Shown: positions 1 through 7,870, counted from the stretch's first letter. The stretch: 64,000 nucleotides of DNA from Hoeflea prorocentri (GCF_027944115.1 NZ_JAPJZI010000001.1:1426001-1490000); one strand, 5' to 3'. Notes: a model not told the origin generated them from the letters alone. Made by a program: numbers and translations.

Positions 1-75
1 CACGTGGACGGGAGCCTGGACTTCTTCGGTTTCGGTTGCCTGGCCGAGTTCTTCCAGTGAGTTGAGTTCAGCCAT
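1..75 (-). CDS. rpsI: 30S ribosomal protein S9, N-terminal fragment (cut by window edge)
   Basis: Only the first 25 codons are present; the rest of the gene lies beyond the left edge. The fragment begins MAELNSLEELG and ends at APVHV, the usual acidic lead-in of rhizobial S9 before the conserved core. It starts 2 nt after the stop of rplM, so the two are translated from one message, as is usual for the L13-S9 pair. S9 sits in the small-subunit head, where its C-terminal tail reaches the P-site tRNA; that tail is not visible here. Confidence 0.85.
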   Translation of the reverse strand, partial: MAELNSLEELGQATETEEVQAPVHV

Positions 76-77
76 GG

Positions 78-542
78 TCAGCCATTCCTCTTGTTCTTGG
101 TATTGAGCGCGGCGACGTCGAGAACGGCGGGCTGCTGCGCTTCATGCGGATGCTCGGAACCAGCGTAAACGCGCAGGTTCTTCATCTGGCGACGACCGAG
201 AGGACCACGCGGGAGCATGCGCTCGATGGCCTTTTCAACGACGCGTTCGGGAAAGCGGCCCTCGAAAATCTGCCGCGCCGTGCGCTCCTTGATGCCGCCG
301 GGATAGCCGGTGTGCCAGTAGTATTTCTTGTTGGTGTATTTGCGGCCGGTCAGGACGGCCTTGTCCGCATTGATGATGATGACATTGTCGCCGTCATCGA
401 CATGAGGCGTGTAGGTCGGTTTGTGCTTGCCGCGCAAGCGCAGGGCCACGAGGGAAGCAAGGCGGCCGACGACGAGACCTTCGGCGTCGATCAGTACCCA
501 CTTCTTCTCCACCTCTGCCGGTTTCTGCGAGAAGGTTTTCAT
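78..542 (-). CDS. rplM: 50S ribosomal protein L13
   Basis: A full-length L13 of 154 residues. The protein opens [15 protein letters not shown], followed by the L13 core with [21 protein letters not shown], the [10 protein letters not shown] stretch and the [19 protein letters not shown] block that contacts 23S rRNA. L13 is an early assembly protein of the large subunit. It is the first gene of the rplM-rpsI operon, read from a promoter about 110 nt upstream with a hairpin-rich leader between. Nothing in the protein is unusual. Confidence 0.97.
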   Translation of the reverse strand: MKTFSQKPAEVEKKWVLIDAEGLVVGRLASLVALRLRGKHKPTYTPHVDDGDNVIIINADKAVLTGRKYTNKKYYWHTGYPGGIKERTARQIFEGRFPERVVEKAIERMLPRGPLGRRQMKNLRVYAGSEHPHEAQQPAVLDVAALNTKNKRNG

Positions 543-544
543 TG

Positions 545-645
545 ATATGCTCTTTCTCAGGACCTTTGAAACAAAGGCTTTTCTTGTTGCTTGGCGCCGG
601 ACCCGTCCGGCAAACGCATATCGGCCCCGCTCGGGACCGATATTG
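545..645 (-). promoter_or_regulatory. Structured 5' leader of rplM-rpsI
   Basis: About 100 nt separate the predicted transcription start from the rplM start codon and can form three successive hairpins. The first pairs 618-624 with 637-643 (ATATCGG/CCGATAT, extended inside by CCC/GGG). The second pairs 596-602 with 605-611 (GCCGGAC/GTCCGGC). The third pairs 563-568 with 572-577 (CCTTTG/CAAAGG) close to the start codon. L13-S9 operons are autoregulated through their leader in other bacteria, so a similar role is plausible but inferred. Confidence 0.45.
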
Positions 646-651
646 ACGGCG

Positions 652-680
652 GTTATAGATCAAGCAATTGACTGCCGCAA
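652..680 (-). promoter_or_regulatory. Housekeeping promoter for rplM-rpsI
   Basis: Read on the minus strand this is TTGCGG, a 17-nt spacer, then TATAAC, a good match to the vegetative consensus. Transcription would start near 645, directly in front of the first leader hairpin. The stretch from about 690 to 760 further upstream is strikingly AT-rich compared with its surroundings and may act as an UP-like element; that part is inference. Confidence 0.6.
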
Positions 681-776
681 GCAAAATTTTGAAGCCTTAT
701 CTTCAAAATACCCATTAAATTCAATAGTTTAAAAAATAGGTATTATATTACCACAACGGGGCCGGCCTATGACCGC

Positions 777-1232
777 TCACGCATTTGACGGCTGACCCGG
801 CGGTATCGAATAGGTTCCTGTTGCATGGGCGACCGTCAGCCCGTCCGAACAGGTTCTCATTTCGACATCGAAGACGACCAGTGAACGTCCGAATTTAAGA
901 ATTCGGCAGAGGCCGTCAATCGGCCCGGCAAGCGCCTTTCGCATGAAGTTGATGTTGAGGTTGGTGGTGACGCTCAACGCTTCCGGTCCGGTGTGTGAAA
1001 GCACACAGGCATAACCGCCGATGTCGGCGAGTGTGAAAAGGGAAGGGCCGGAAACCGTTCCGCCGGGGCGTAGATGCGCCTCCGTTGCATCAAGCCGGAC
1101 AGTGCAGCCGCCAGGCACAACATCAACAACCGAATAGCCTGACATGGCATCGTTCAGTTGCGGGTATACTTCCGCCAGAAAAGCGTTGACTTCCTGTGCG
1201 GTCATGAGGGGGTTCAAGGTATGTTTTGACAT
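777..1232 (-). CDS. PaaI-like hotdog-fold acyl-CoA thioesterase
   Basis: A 151-residue single hotdog domain of the PaaI/4HBT type, a family that hydrolyses aryl- or medium-chain acyl-CoA thioesters in the cytosol. The diagnostic stretch is LRPGGTVSGPSLFTLADIGG, where a loop precedes the long central helix with the catalytic acidic residue, followed by the strand TTNLNINFMRKA. The gene lies 13 nt downstream of a crotonase-family gene on the same strand, so the two are probably one operon acting on the same acyl-CoA intermediates. The exact substrate cannot be told from sequence. Confidence 0.8.
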   Translation of the reverse strand: MSKHTLNPLMTAQEVNAFLAEVYPQLNDAMSGYSVVDVVPGGCTVRLDATEAHLRPGGTVSGPSLFTLADIGGYACVLSHTGPEALSVTTNLNINFMRKALAGPIDGLCRILKFGRSLVVFDVEMRTCSDGLTVAHATGTYSIPPGQPSNA

Positions 1233-1245
1233 GGTGTTCCGTCTG

Positions 1246-2121
1246 TTAGCTGCCTTTTACGGAATTTATCGGCCGGTCTTCGGTCCAGTCATAGGTTCCA
1301 AGATCGCGTTCACGAACCGCCTGCTTCCAGCCGACCTCTTCGGCGCGGTGTTTGAAATTCAGGCCTTCGGGCGAATGGCGGGTGATGCCGTCAAACACCG
1401 TCGCGAACATCTGTGTCTGGTGCAGTCCCATGGCTTCGATTGCCTGGTTGACCACGAGCTTTTGCATCATGAGCTGATTTTTCGGAACCCCGGCGACCCT
1501 CTCTGCCAAAGCGTCAACCTCGCCGTCAAGCCGGTCAGCGGGAACGGATTTGAGTACAAGGCCCCAATCCTCGGCTTGCGCGCCGTTGATCGTATCGCCC
1601 GTAAAGAGCATGCGTTTGGCTTTTTCCGGTCCGAGGCGATAAACCCACATGGCGGTTGTCGGGCACCCCCAGACGCGCGTCGGCATGTAGCCGATGCGGG
1701 CATCATCAGCCATGACGATCATATCGCAGCACAGCGCGATGTCTGATCCGCCTGCGACGGCAAATCCGTGAATCTTGGCAATGACCGGTTTGTAAGAGCG
1801 CCAAAGCGACATGAAATGCTGCGTGTTGCGCATCATGAAGCTGTAGTCTTTCATCGGGTCCCAGGGCATGTCCTGGGTGGCTTCGAAGCCTTTACCCTCG
1901 CGCGCTTCGGCGTAGTAGGCGAGATCGTAGCCGGCGCAGAAGCCCTTGCCGGATCCCGACAGCACGATGACATGCACATTGTCATCGTCATTGGCTGCGG
2001 CAACGGCTGCCTCCAGTTCCCGTGGAAGTTCATCGTCTATCGCGTTGAGAACATCGGGGCGGTTCAGTGTTATCCGGCCTATGCGGCCGTCTGTTTCGAA
2101 AAGAACCCTCGCCATAGTCAT
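1246..2121 (-). CDS. Crotonase-fold protein (enoyl-CoA hydratase/isomerase family)
   Basis: A 291-residue protein with the crotonase signature: an oxyanion-hole strand GFCAGYDL, a second one at FAVAGGSDIALCCD, and the C-terminal trimerisation helices. The two glutamates that hydrate enoyl-CoA in classical ECH are not conserved: the position in the GGxxEL motif is Asp (SDIAL) and the one after the proline in the next strand is Thr (MPTRV). It therefore need not be a hydratase; isomerase, hydrolase or decarboxylase chemistry is possible. It is divergent from another crotonase gene across a LiuR-like operator. An ATG two codons inside is an alternative start. Confidence 0.8.
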   Translation of the reverse strand: MTMARVLFETDGRIGRITLNRPDVLNAIDDELPRELEAAVAAANDDDNVHVIVLSGSGKGFCAGYDLAYYAEAREGKGFEATQDMPWDPMKDYSFMMRNTQHFMSLWRSYKPVIAKIHGFAVAGGSDIALCCDMIVMADDARIGYMPTRVWGCPTTAMWVYRLGPEKAKRMLFTGDTINGAQAEDWGLVLKSVPADRLDGEVDALAERVAGVPKNQLMMQKLVVNQAIEAMGLHQTQMFATVFDGITRHSPEGLNFKHRAEEVGWKQAVRERDLGTYDWTEDRPINSVKGS

Positions 2122-2152
2122 CCTCCCGAAAGATGCAATTCCTTAAATAACG

Positions 2153-2167
2153 TTGACGTAAACGTAA
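2153..2167. promoter_or_regulatory. LiuR-like (MerR-family) operator
   Basis: TTGACGTAAACGTAA lies in the 134-bp space between two divergent crotonase genes. It contains two ACGT cores separated by two bases with flanking TTG/TAA, which resembles the motif described for LiuR, the MerR-type regulator of branched-chain amino acid and acyl-CoA catabolism in proteobacteria. The position suits control of both directions. The assignment rests on a remembered consensus, and no liuR gene is in this window. Confidence 0.45.
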
Positions 2168-2255
2168 GGGGAAGTGTTGTCCTTGCCAAGTCGCATGGCC
2201 GCGATATACCAAGGAAAGGTGCCGCATGGCGATGCAAGCGAACGGAGGATCCGTG

Positions 2256-3077
2256 ATGTCAGAAACCGCAGCCGCGAACAGCAACGATCAGGATGCGCTT
2301 GTCGTCCGCCAGTTGGCCGACGGGGTTCTCAGGCTCACGCTGAATAATCCGCCGGCAAATGCCCTGTCGATTGCGATGATGGAGGCCCTCAAATCTGCTC
2401 TTGATGCGGCCGGGACCGATAATGATGTTCGGGTGGTCGTCATTTCGGCAGCGGGGAAAGTGTTTAGCGCCGGCCACGATCTGAAAGAATTGACGGCTCA
2501 CCGATCGGATGACGACCGGGGGCGCGTTTTTTTTGAAAAGACAATGCGTCTTTGCTCCGATCTCATGATGACGATCACCGCCTTGCCGAAGCCGGTGATC
2601 GCGGAGGTCGATGGGCTCGCAACGGCGGCCGGGTGTCAACTGGTGGCGACGTGCGATCTGGCGATATGTACCGATACGTCGCAGTTTTGTACGCCGGGCG
2701 TGAACATCGGTCTTTTCTGCTCTACCCCCATGGTTGCGGTATCGCGGGCTGCTCATCGAAAACAGGCGATGGAAATGCTGTTGACCGGTGAGCCGGTCGA
2801 TGCGTCGAGCGCCAAGGAATTCGGTCTCGTCAATCGTATTGTTCCAAAAGAATATCTGCGGACCGTGACCGACAAATATGCTGCCGTTATCGCATCAAAG
2901 TCCGCTTTGACCCTGAAGATTGGCAAGGAAGCCTTTTACCAGCAACTCGAGCGGCCGCTCAACGAAGCGTACGATTATACTGCCTGGGTGATGACTGAAA
3001 ACATGCTGGCGCGGGACGCCGAGGAAGGCATCAACGCTTTTCTGGAGAAACGCGAACCCAAGTGGAGCGACCGTTAG
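2256..3077 (+). CDS. ECHDC3-like crotonase-family protein
   Basis: A 273-residue crotonase-fold protein. The start MSETAAAN is preferred over an upstream in-frame ATG at 2226 because GGAGG sits 7 nt before it. It closely resembles the animal ECHDC3 type: FSAGHDLKEL, AAGCQLVATCD, TPGVNIGLFCSTP and a C-terminal FLEKREPKW. Both canonical hydratase glutamates are replaced (Gln in CQLVA, Gly in TPGVN), so enoyl-CoA hydration is doubtful; the biochemical role of this subgroup is poorly defined. It is transcribed away from the other crotonase-thioesterase operon and probably shares its operator. Confidence 0.82.
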   Translation: MSETAAANSNDQDALVVRQLADGVLRLTLNNPPANALSIAMMEALKSALDAAGTDNDVRVVVISAAGKVFSAGHDLKELTAHRSDDDRGRVFFEKTMRLCSDLMMTITALPKPVIAEVDGLATAAGCQLVATCDLAICTDTSQFCTPGVNIGLFCSTPMVAVSRAAHRKQAMEMLLTGEPVDASSAKEFGLVNRIVPKEYLRTVTDKYAAVIASKSALTLKIGKEAFYQQLERPLNEAYDYTAWVMTENMLARDAEEGINAFLEKREPKWSDR

Positions 3078-3122
3078 GGCAGGGCATTCGGTATGCGGCG
3101 AACCATTTCGGTTCAACGCTGT

Positions 3123-3428
3123 TTAGCGGTTCTCATCACTGGTCCGCTGCCTGCATTCCATAACCCGGCACTGGCGCGTATCTTTTGCCGGTACATAGGT
3201 GGTGACGCCGACTTCGCCGTTCGAGCAAAAGCGTCCGTTCGAGACATAGATGTCATAGAGCGTCAAATCAGCGATGCGCGGAGACGGATAGCGCAGTATT
3301 GCGGCGTTTTCTTCTTTGAGAATTGCCTGGATGCGCGCACACGTCAGTGTTGGCGTGGCGTATCGGCTCAGTGCATGGGCGGGCAGGCTGACAGCCAATA
3401 TGCATAGGCAAAGTGCCGCTCTTCTCAT
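3123..3428 (-). CDS. Small exported cysteine-containing protein, unknown function
   Basis: I do not recognise this 101-residue protein. It begins MRRAALCLCILAVSLPAHA, a typical Sec signal peptide with an AHA cleavage site. The mature part has four cysteines (TCARI, RFCSN, RQCRV, ECRQR), compatible with two disulfides in the periplasm. A GAGGAG ribosome binding site precedes the ATG. It stands alone, convergent with the upstream crotonase gene. Small secreted four-cysteine proteins of this kind occur in Rhizobiales, mostly without known function. A dsbB gene lies 2.5 kb away but is not linked by operon structure. Confidence 0.6.
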   Translation of the reverse strand: MRRAALCLCILAVSLPAHALSRYATPTLTCARIQAILKEENAAILRYPSPRIADLTLYDIYVSNGRFCSNGEVGVTTYVPAKDTRQCRVMECRQRTSDENR

Positions 3429-3534
3429 TTCCCCGGTCTCCTCATTATACTTCTACTGGCAACGGTCCGGCATCTCCCTATGATGCGGCCGTCAGCCCAG
3501 CTATAGACACAATGTCTTTTTGACATGTATCTCC

Positions 3535-3554
3535 TGCGCGCTCCCCAGCGCGCA
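3535..3554. other. Perfect 8-bp hairpin in intergenic region
   Basis: TGCGCGCT, loop CCCC, AGCGCGCA, then an AT-rich tail (ATTTATTATT). It lies about 60 nt before the CoA-binding protein gene. It could be a weak terminator or a 5'-UTR hairpin. There is a TTGACA at 3520-3525, just upstream, but no convincing -10 follows it. Confidence 0.3.
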
Positions 3555-3612
3555 ATTTATTATTCGATCCGCGATTAAGTGTACAGACGAACCGGAAAAT
3601 CAAGTGACAGCG

Positions 3613-4140
3613 ATGGACCATAACAGCTATCCCGACGACTATGTTGCCGAAATTCTACATTCGGTGAAGACCATCGCCGTCGTGGGGGCATCGCCGAAAG
3701 AGGTTCGACCGAGTTATTTCGTGGTGAAATATCTGCTGGCGAAAGGCTATGAGGTCATTCCGGTTAATCCGGGCCAGGCCGGCAACCGGATCCTTGGCCA
3801 GCAGGTTTATGCCAGTCTTGCAGACATCCCGCATCCGGTCGATATGGTCGATGTTTTTCGCGGGTCTGAAGCCTTGTCCGGAATTGTCGATGAAATGCTG
3901 GCGCTCAAGCCGCTTCCAAAGGTTTTATGGTCGCAGTTGAGGGTGCGTGACGATGCGGCCGCGCGCAAGGCCGAGGCAGCCGGTATCCGTGTTGTCATGG
4001 ACCGGTGTCCGAAGATCGAATTCGGGCGCTTGTCCGGCGAAATCGGCTGGACCGGCGTCAACAGCCGTGTGATTTCTTCTAAGAAGCCGGCGGTACAGGC
4101 GGGTTTTCAAGCCTTGGGCATCCGAAGCCCGAAGAAATGA
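3613..4140 (+). CDS. CoA-binding domain protein (YccU family)
   Basis: A 175-residue cytosolic protein with a Rossmann-type CoA-binding domain. The nucleotide-binding loop is VVGASPKEVRPSYFVVKYL near residues 18-36, followed by YEVIPVNPGQ and the typical C-terminal DRCPKIEF with one conserved cysteine. The family binds CoA in crystal structures, but its physiological role is unclear. The start MDHNSYPDD is chosen because the frame upstream has only a TTG with no ribosome binding site and an unlikely sequence. It is followed by the metY promoter and is probably a single-gene unit. Confidence 0.8.
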   Translation: MDHNSYPDDYVAEILHSVKTIAVVGASPKEVRPSYFVVKYLLAKGYEVIPVNPGQAGNRILGQQVYASLADIPHPVDMVDVFRGSEALSGIVDEMLALKPLPKVLWSQLRVRDDAAARKAEAAGIRVVMDRCPKIEFGRLSGEIGWTGVNSRVISSKKPAVQAGFQALGIRSPKK

Positions 4141-4208
4141 GTTTCCAGAGCCGCGCCGATAAAGGGGTCGGTGTTTCTCAAATTGAAGCGCTCCGCACAA
4201 AAACTTCT

Positions 4209-4237
4209 TTGACCTTGCTGTAATCCTACGGGATAAC
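4209..4237 (+). promoter_or_regulatory. Promoter of metY
   Basis: TTGACC, a 17-nt spacer and GATAAC form a strong vegetative promoter about 35 nt before the metY start codon. GGAGGGG at 4260-4266 is the ribosome binding site. I looked for a SAM-II type riboswitch between promoter and start and saw no room for one; any such element would have to lie elsewhere. Confidence 0.6.
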
Positions 4238-4272
4238 CCCCTATCCGAACCATCAATCCGGAGGGGATTATC

Positions 4273-5556
4273 ATGTCGAATAACGAACCGGGCTTCAGCA
4301 CCCTGGCCATCCATGCCGGTGCACAGCCGGACCCGACAACGGGGGCACGCGCAACGCCCATCTATCAAACGACAAGTTTTGTATTCGATGATGCAGATCA
4401 TGCCGCCTCGTTGTTCGGGCTGAAGGCCTTCGGGAACATCTACACACGGATCATGAATCCGACGCAGGCTGTTCTGGAGGAGCGTGTTGCCGCGCTTGAA
4501 GGCGGCACGGCGGCGCTTGCAACGGCCTCCGGTCATGCCGCACAGCTTCTTGTGTTCCATACCATCATGCGCCCCGGCGACAATTTCATTGCTGCAAACA
4601 AGCTCTATGGCGGTTCCATCAACCAGTTCGGGCATGCATTCAAGAATTTCGACTGGCATGTACGCTGGGGCGACCCGGCCGACATAGCCAGCATAGAAAG
4701 CCAGATCGATGAGCGCACCCGCGCCATTTTCATCGAGAGCCTTGCCAATCCCGGCGGGACGTTTGTCGATATCAAGGCGATTGCCGATATCGCACACAAG
4801 CACGGTATTCCGCTGATCGTCGACAACACCATGGCCAGCCCCTATCTTCTGCGGCCGATTGAGCACGGCGCCGATATCGTGGTCCACTCCATGACGAAAT
4901 TCATCGGCGGGCATGGCAACTCCATGGGCGGCGTGATTATCGACGGCGGCACATTCGACTGGTCGGCCACTGCCAACTATCCGATGCTTTCGGAGCCGCG
5001 TCCCGAATATGGCGGCCTCGTGCTGCACGAAACCTTTGGCAATTTCGCCTTCGCTATTGCCTGCCGCGTGCTGGGCCTGCGCGACCTCGGACCATCCATT
5101 GCCCCGATGAATGCCTATCTGCTTTTGACCGGTGTCGAGACGTTGCCTTTGCGGATGCAAAAGCACTGCGACAATGCGCTGGAAGTCGCGCGCTGGCTGA
5201 AGAACCACGACAAGGTTGCATGGGTTTCCTATTCCGGTCTTGAGGATGATGAGAACCATGCCCTTATGAAGGCCTACTCGCCCAACGGGGCAGGTGCAGT
5301 CTTCACGTTCGGGCTCAAAGGTGGCTACGATTCAGGCGTCAAGTTCGTGGATGCGCTTGAGGTCTTCTCGCATCTTGCCAATATTGGCGATACGCGCTCC
5401 CTTGTCATTCATCCGGCGTCCACAACCCACCGCCAGCTCTCGCCGGAACAGCAGGTTGCTGCCGGTGCAGGGCCCGATGTGGTGCGCCTTTCGATCGGCA
5501 TTGAAGATGTCGCCGACATTATTGCCGATTTGAGCCAGGCGCTGGACAAGGCCTGA
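4273..5556 (+). CDS. metY: O-acetylhomoserine aminocarboxypropyltransferase (O-acetylhomoserine sulfhydrylase)
   Basis: A 427-residue PLP enzyme of the Cys/Met metabolism family that makes homocysteine from O-acetylhomoserine and sulfide. Visible features are the N-terminal STLAIHAGAQPDP, the NPTQAVLEERVAALEGG block, VDNTMASPYLLRP with the PLP-ring Asp, and SMTKFIGGHGNS, where Lys209 should form the internal aldimine. The length and the KLYGGSINQF loop fit the sulfhydrylase branch rather than cystathionine gamma-synthase. It has its own promoter and terminator, so it is monocistronic. Confidence 0.9.
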   Translation: MSNNEPGFSTLAIHAGAQPDPTTGARATPIYQTTSFVFDDADHAASLFGLKAFGNIYTRIMNPTQAVLEERVAALEGGTAALATASGHAAQLLVFHTIMRPGDNFIAANKLYGGSINQFGHAFKNFDWHVRWGDPADIASIESQIDERTRAIFIESLANPGGTFVDIKAIADIAHKHGIPLIVDNTMASPYLLRPIEHGADIVVHSMTKFIGGHGNSMGGVIIDGGTFDWSATANYPMLSEPRPEYGGLVLHETFGNFAFAIACRVLGLRDLGPSIAPMNAYLLLTGVETLPLRMQKHCDNALEVARWLKNHDKVAWVSYSGLEDDENHALMKAYSPNGAGAVFTFGLKGGYDSGVKFVDALEVFSHLANIGDTRSLVIHPASTTHRQLSPEQQVAAGAGPDVVRLSIGIEDVADIIADLSQALDKA

Positions 5557-5577
5557 CCCTCATTTTTCAATTGCCCG

Positions 5578-5614
5578 AAAGGCCCGGCCGCGCTTGTCGC
5601 GCGCCGGGCCTTTT
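5578..5614 (+). terminator. Rho-independent terminator of metY
   Basis: AAAGGCCCGGC pairs with GCCGGGCCTTTT across a GC-rich loop, ending in TTTTAC, about 20 nt after the metY stop. The A-tract on the left side could let it work in reverse as well, though no gene converges on it. Confidence 0.8.
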
Positions 5615-5711
5615 ACGTTGATCTGGAGCTACGGTGCGACCCCAGGGTTCTGACTTGCGGGCGACTCGGCTAGTATCAGGAGCGTGACGCCTGTTTGACG
5701 GAGGCTGACTG

Positions 5712-5867
5712 ATGATTGCCCTGCTTTTTGCACTCCTTGCCATCGCCATGGTCCTGGCCTGGGATGACCGCTGGCGCTGGTCCTTCGTTGTGTTTGCCAT
5801 CGTTCTGGTCATGAGCATCTACTGGCTGGATTTTCATGCGACCACACCGCTGAAGATCAAATTGTGA
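5712..5867 (+). CDS. DUF5993-like small membrane protein upstream of dsbB
   Basis: A 51-codon gene starting MIALLFALLAIAMVLAW. It has two hydrophobic stretches, residues 1-16 and about 25-39, separated by a charged turn DDRWRW, and ends in PLKIKL. It lies 10 nt before dsbB, so the two are cotranscribed and probably coupled. Small two-helix proteins of this length beside dsbB are described as DUF5993; my assignment is from memory of that arrangement. A GGAGG-type site (GGAGGCTGACTG) precedes the ATG. Its function is unknown, but association with DsbB in the inner membrane is the natural guess. Confidence 0.65.
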   Translation: MIALLFALLAIAMVLAWDDRWRWSFVVFAIVLVMSIYWLDFHATTPLKIKL

Positions 5868-5877
5868 GGGTGCGGTC

Positions 5878-6459
5878 ATGATTGTAGCGCCACATCCGTC
5901 CAGAACCCTCAACGCCATCGGTCTCCTGGTTATCTGCGGTGTGTTGATTGCCGCCTACGTCTTCCAGTTCACGCTGGACGAACTGCCATGTCCGCTTTGC
6001 CTGCTACAACGTGTCGGGCTTGTCATGGTCGGCTTCGGACTGTGCCTTAATCTTGTCTACGGAGCCAAACCGCACCACTACGGGATCATGCTGATCGGAG
6101 GCCTTTACGGTCTTTCGGTCTCCGTTCGGCAGATACTTCTGCACATCGTGCCGGGGACGGGGGCCTATGGCTCGCCGGTCCTTGGGCTTCATTATTACAC
6201 CTGGGCGGGGATTTGTTTTTTCCTTGTACTGGTCGGAACGGCGATCATGTTGTTGTTTGAGGGGCAATATAAAAGTCTGGTCGATGAACCCGGACACGAA
6301 AAATTCGGCGGCCACCGGCTCGCCAAGTTCGCCTTTTTCCTGATGCTTGCACTGACAGCCGGAAACGCCGTCTCCACGTTGCTTGAATGCGGCCCGACCG
6401 TGTGTGCCGATCCGCCGACGCAATACAAGCTTATCGAGGATTTGGAAAAGAGCGGTTAG
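5878..6459 (+). CDS. dsbB: Disulfide bond formation protein B
   Basis: A 193-residue inner-membrane protein with four predicted helices. DsbB reoxidises DsbA and passes the electrons to quinone. The first redox pair is visible as LPCPLCLLQR (CxxC) after helix 1. The second pair is in the last periplasmic segment, with Cys in LLECGPTVCADP. The length is slightly above the usual 160-180 residues. It follows a 51-codon membrane protein gene by 10 nt and converges on the cytochrome P450 gene with 12 nt between the stops. Confidence 0.88.
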   Translation: MIVAPHPSRTLNAIGLLVICGVLIAAYVFQFTLDELPCPLCLLQRVGLVMVGFGLCLNLVYGAKPHHYGIMLIGGLYGLSVSVRQILLHIVPGTGAYGSPVLGLHYYTWAGICFFLVLVGTAIMLLFEGQYKSLVDEPGHEKFGGHRLAKFAFFLMLALTAGNAVSTLLECGPTVCADPPTQYKLIEDLEKSG

Positions 6460-6471
6460 TGCGGATTTGCT

Positions 6472-7716
6472 CTAGGCGGGCAACCAGGCAAGATCCAGCC
6501 GTTCCAGGCCGTGAAAGTGATAGGCATCGCGATAGCGTGGTTCACCTTCGAGCCTCAGTCCCGGAAGCCGTTCGAACAGGATCGGCAGCGAAACCTGCAA
6601 CTCGAGCCGCGCAAGCGGGGCGCCGATGCAAAAATGGATACCCGCGCCGAAGGTGACATTGGCTTGTCCGGGCCTGTCCGCCATGAAAGAGGCAGCGTGA
6701 TCAAACTGCTTCGGGTCGCGGTTGGCAGCGCCGAGCATCAACCCGATCTGCTCGCCTTTCCTGACGGTGATGCCGGTTTCAAGGTCCAAATCTTCCAGCG
6801 CGTAACGGGTGAACATGTGAAGCGGCGCATCATAGCGCAGGGCCTCTTCGATCGTGGCTGCCGTTGAGGCGTCGTCCTTGAAGAGCTTCCTGTGATCGAG
6901 GCCGTTTTCAAGGATTGCCTTGACCGCATTTCCGGTCTGGTGGACCGTTGCCTCATGTCCCGCGTTGAGCAGAAGGACGCTGGTTGAGATTAATTCGTCG
7001 TCGCTCAAACGGTCGCCCTTGCGGTCCGAGAGGATCATGTGGCTGATCAGATCGTCGGCGGGGGCTTTGCGCCGCTCGGCGATCAGTTCGCGCAGACAGG
7101 CGGCAAAATCGCGGGCCGCCGTGTTCGCAGCGTTGACGGCATTCGTATCGGCATCGAACATGTACATGCGTACCATGGCGTGCGACCAGTCAAGAAGATC
7201 ATCGCAACGTTCCTGAGGCACGCCAAGCATGCGGGCGATCACCGAGACCGGGATCGGTTCGGCAAACGCCTTGATCAGTTCCACATGACCATCGGCGGCA
7301 AAACGATCGATCGTGCGGTGGGTGAGGGCGGCGATCTCCGGGCGGAGCTTTTCGACCTGTCGGGACACGAACGCCCTGTTGACGAGCGTTCGCAAGCGCG
7401 TGTGCGCGGGAGGTTCCAGCTCCAGCAGCGAATGCGCCTCTACCGCATTGAAATCCTCAAGATCGGGATTGGGAACGGCCAATCCGAGCTCTTCGCGCGT
7501 TGCGACATGCAGGATCTGACGACCGAAGCGCTTGTCGCGCAAAAGTCGGTTGACCTCGGCAAAACCGGTGAAGCACCACATGCCGTAGTCGTTCCAGTAG
7601 ACAGCCGGTCCGCAAGCCCGCATCGCATCATAATGCGGATAGGGGTTCAGATAGAATTCCGGGTCCCGCGGATTGAGGTCAATCGCGGTCGATTGCTGTC
7701 GGCTGTTGACTGGCAC
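6472..7716 (-). CDS. Cytochrome P450
   Basis: A 414-residue soluble bacterial P450 with the three hallmark regions: I-helix LNAGHEATVHQ for oxygen activation, EEALR of the ExxR motif, and the heme loop FGAGIHFCIGAP with Cys363 as the axial thiolate. There is no membrane anchor or fused reductase, so it needs a separate ferredoxin and ferredoxin reductase, neither of which is next to it. The redox partner and substrate are unknown. It stands alone between dsbB and a divergently unrelated glycosyltransferase. The start MPVNSRQQST gives a normal family length. Confidence 0.92.
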   Translation of the reverse strand: MPVNSRQQSTAIDLNPRDPEFYLNPYPHYDAMRACGPAVYWNDYGMWCFTGFAEVNRLLRDKRFGRQILHVATREELGLAVPNPDLEDFNAVEAHSLLELEPPAHTRLRTLVNRAFVSRQVEKLRPEIAALTHRTIDRFAADGHVELIKAFAEPIPVSVIARMLGVPQERCDDLLDWSHAMVRMYMFDADTNAVNAANTAARDFAACLRELIAERRKAPADDLISHMILSDRKGDRLSDDELISTSVLLLNAGHEATVHQTGNAVKAILENGLDHRKLFKDDASTAATIEEALRYDAPLHMFTRYALEDLDLETGITVRKGEQIGLMLGAANRDPKQFDHAASFMADRPGQANVTFGAGIHFCIGAPLARLELQVSLPILFERLPGLRLEGEPRYRDAYHFHGLERLDLAWLPA

Positions 7717-7870
7717 TGCGAAGGTATCCCCTGGTGTGTTTTCGGATTCTGGCGATATTGATGCGAATATGGTTTTAACTCAACAGATCCTTGGGGGATC
7801 GCCTCGCACCGTTGCGATTGCATCGGAATTCACGACTTGACCACGTTACGCCAGCGTCTGTCGTATACAC

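Noticed and set aside
4141-4272. Possible SAM-type riboswitch before metY
   Set aside because: A strong promoter lies only about 35 nt before the start codon, leaving no room for an aptamer in the transcript, and the conserved SAM-II pseudoknot sequence is not visible.
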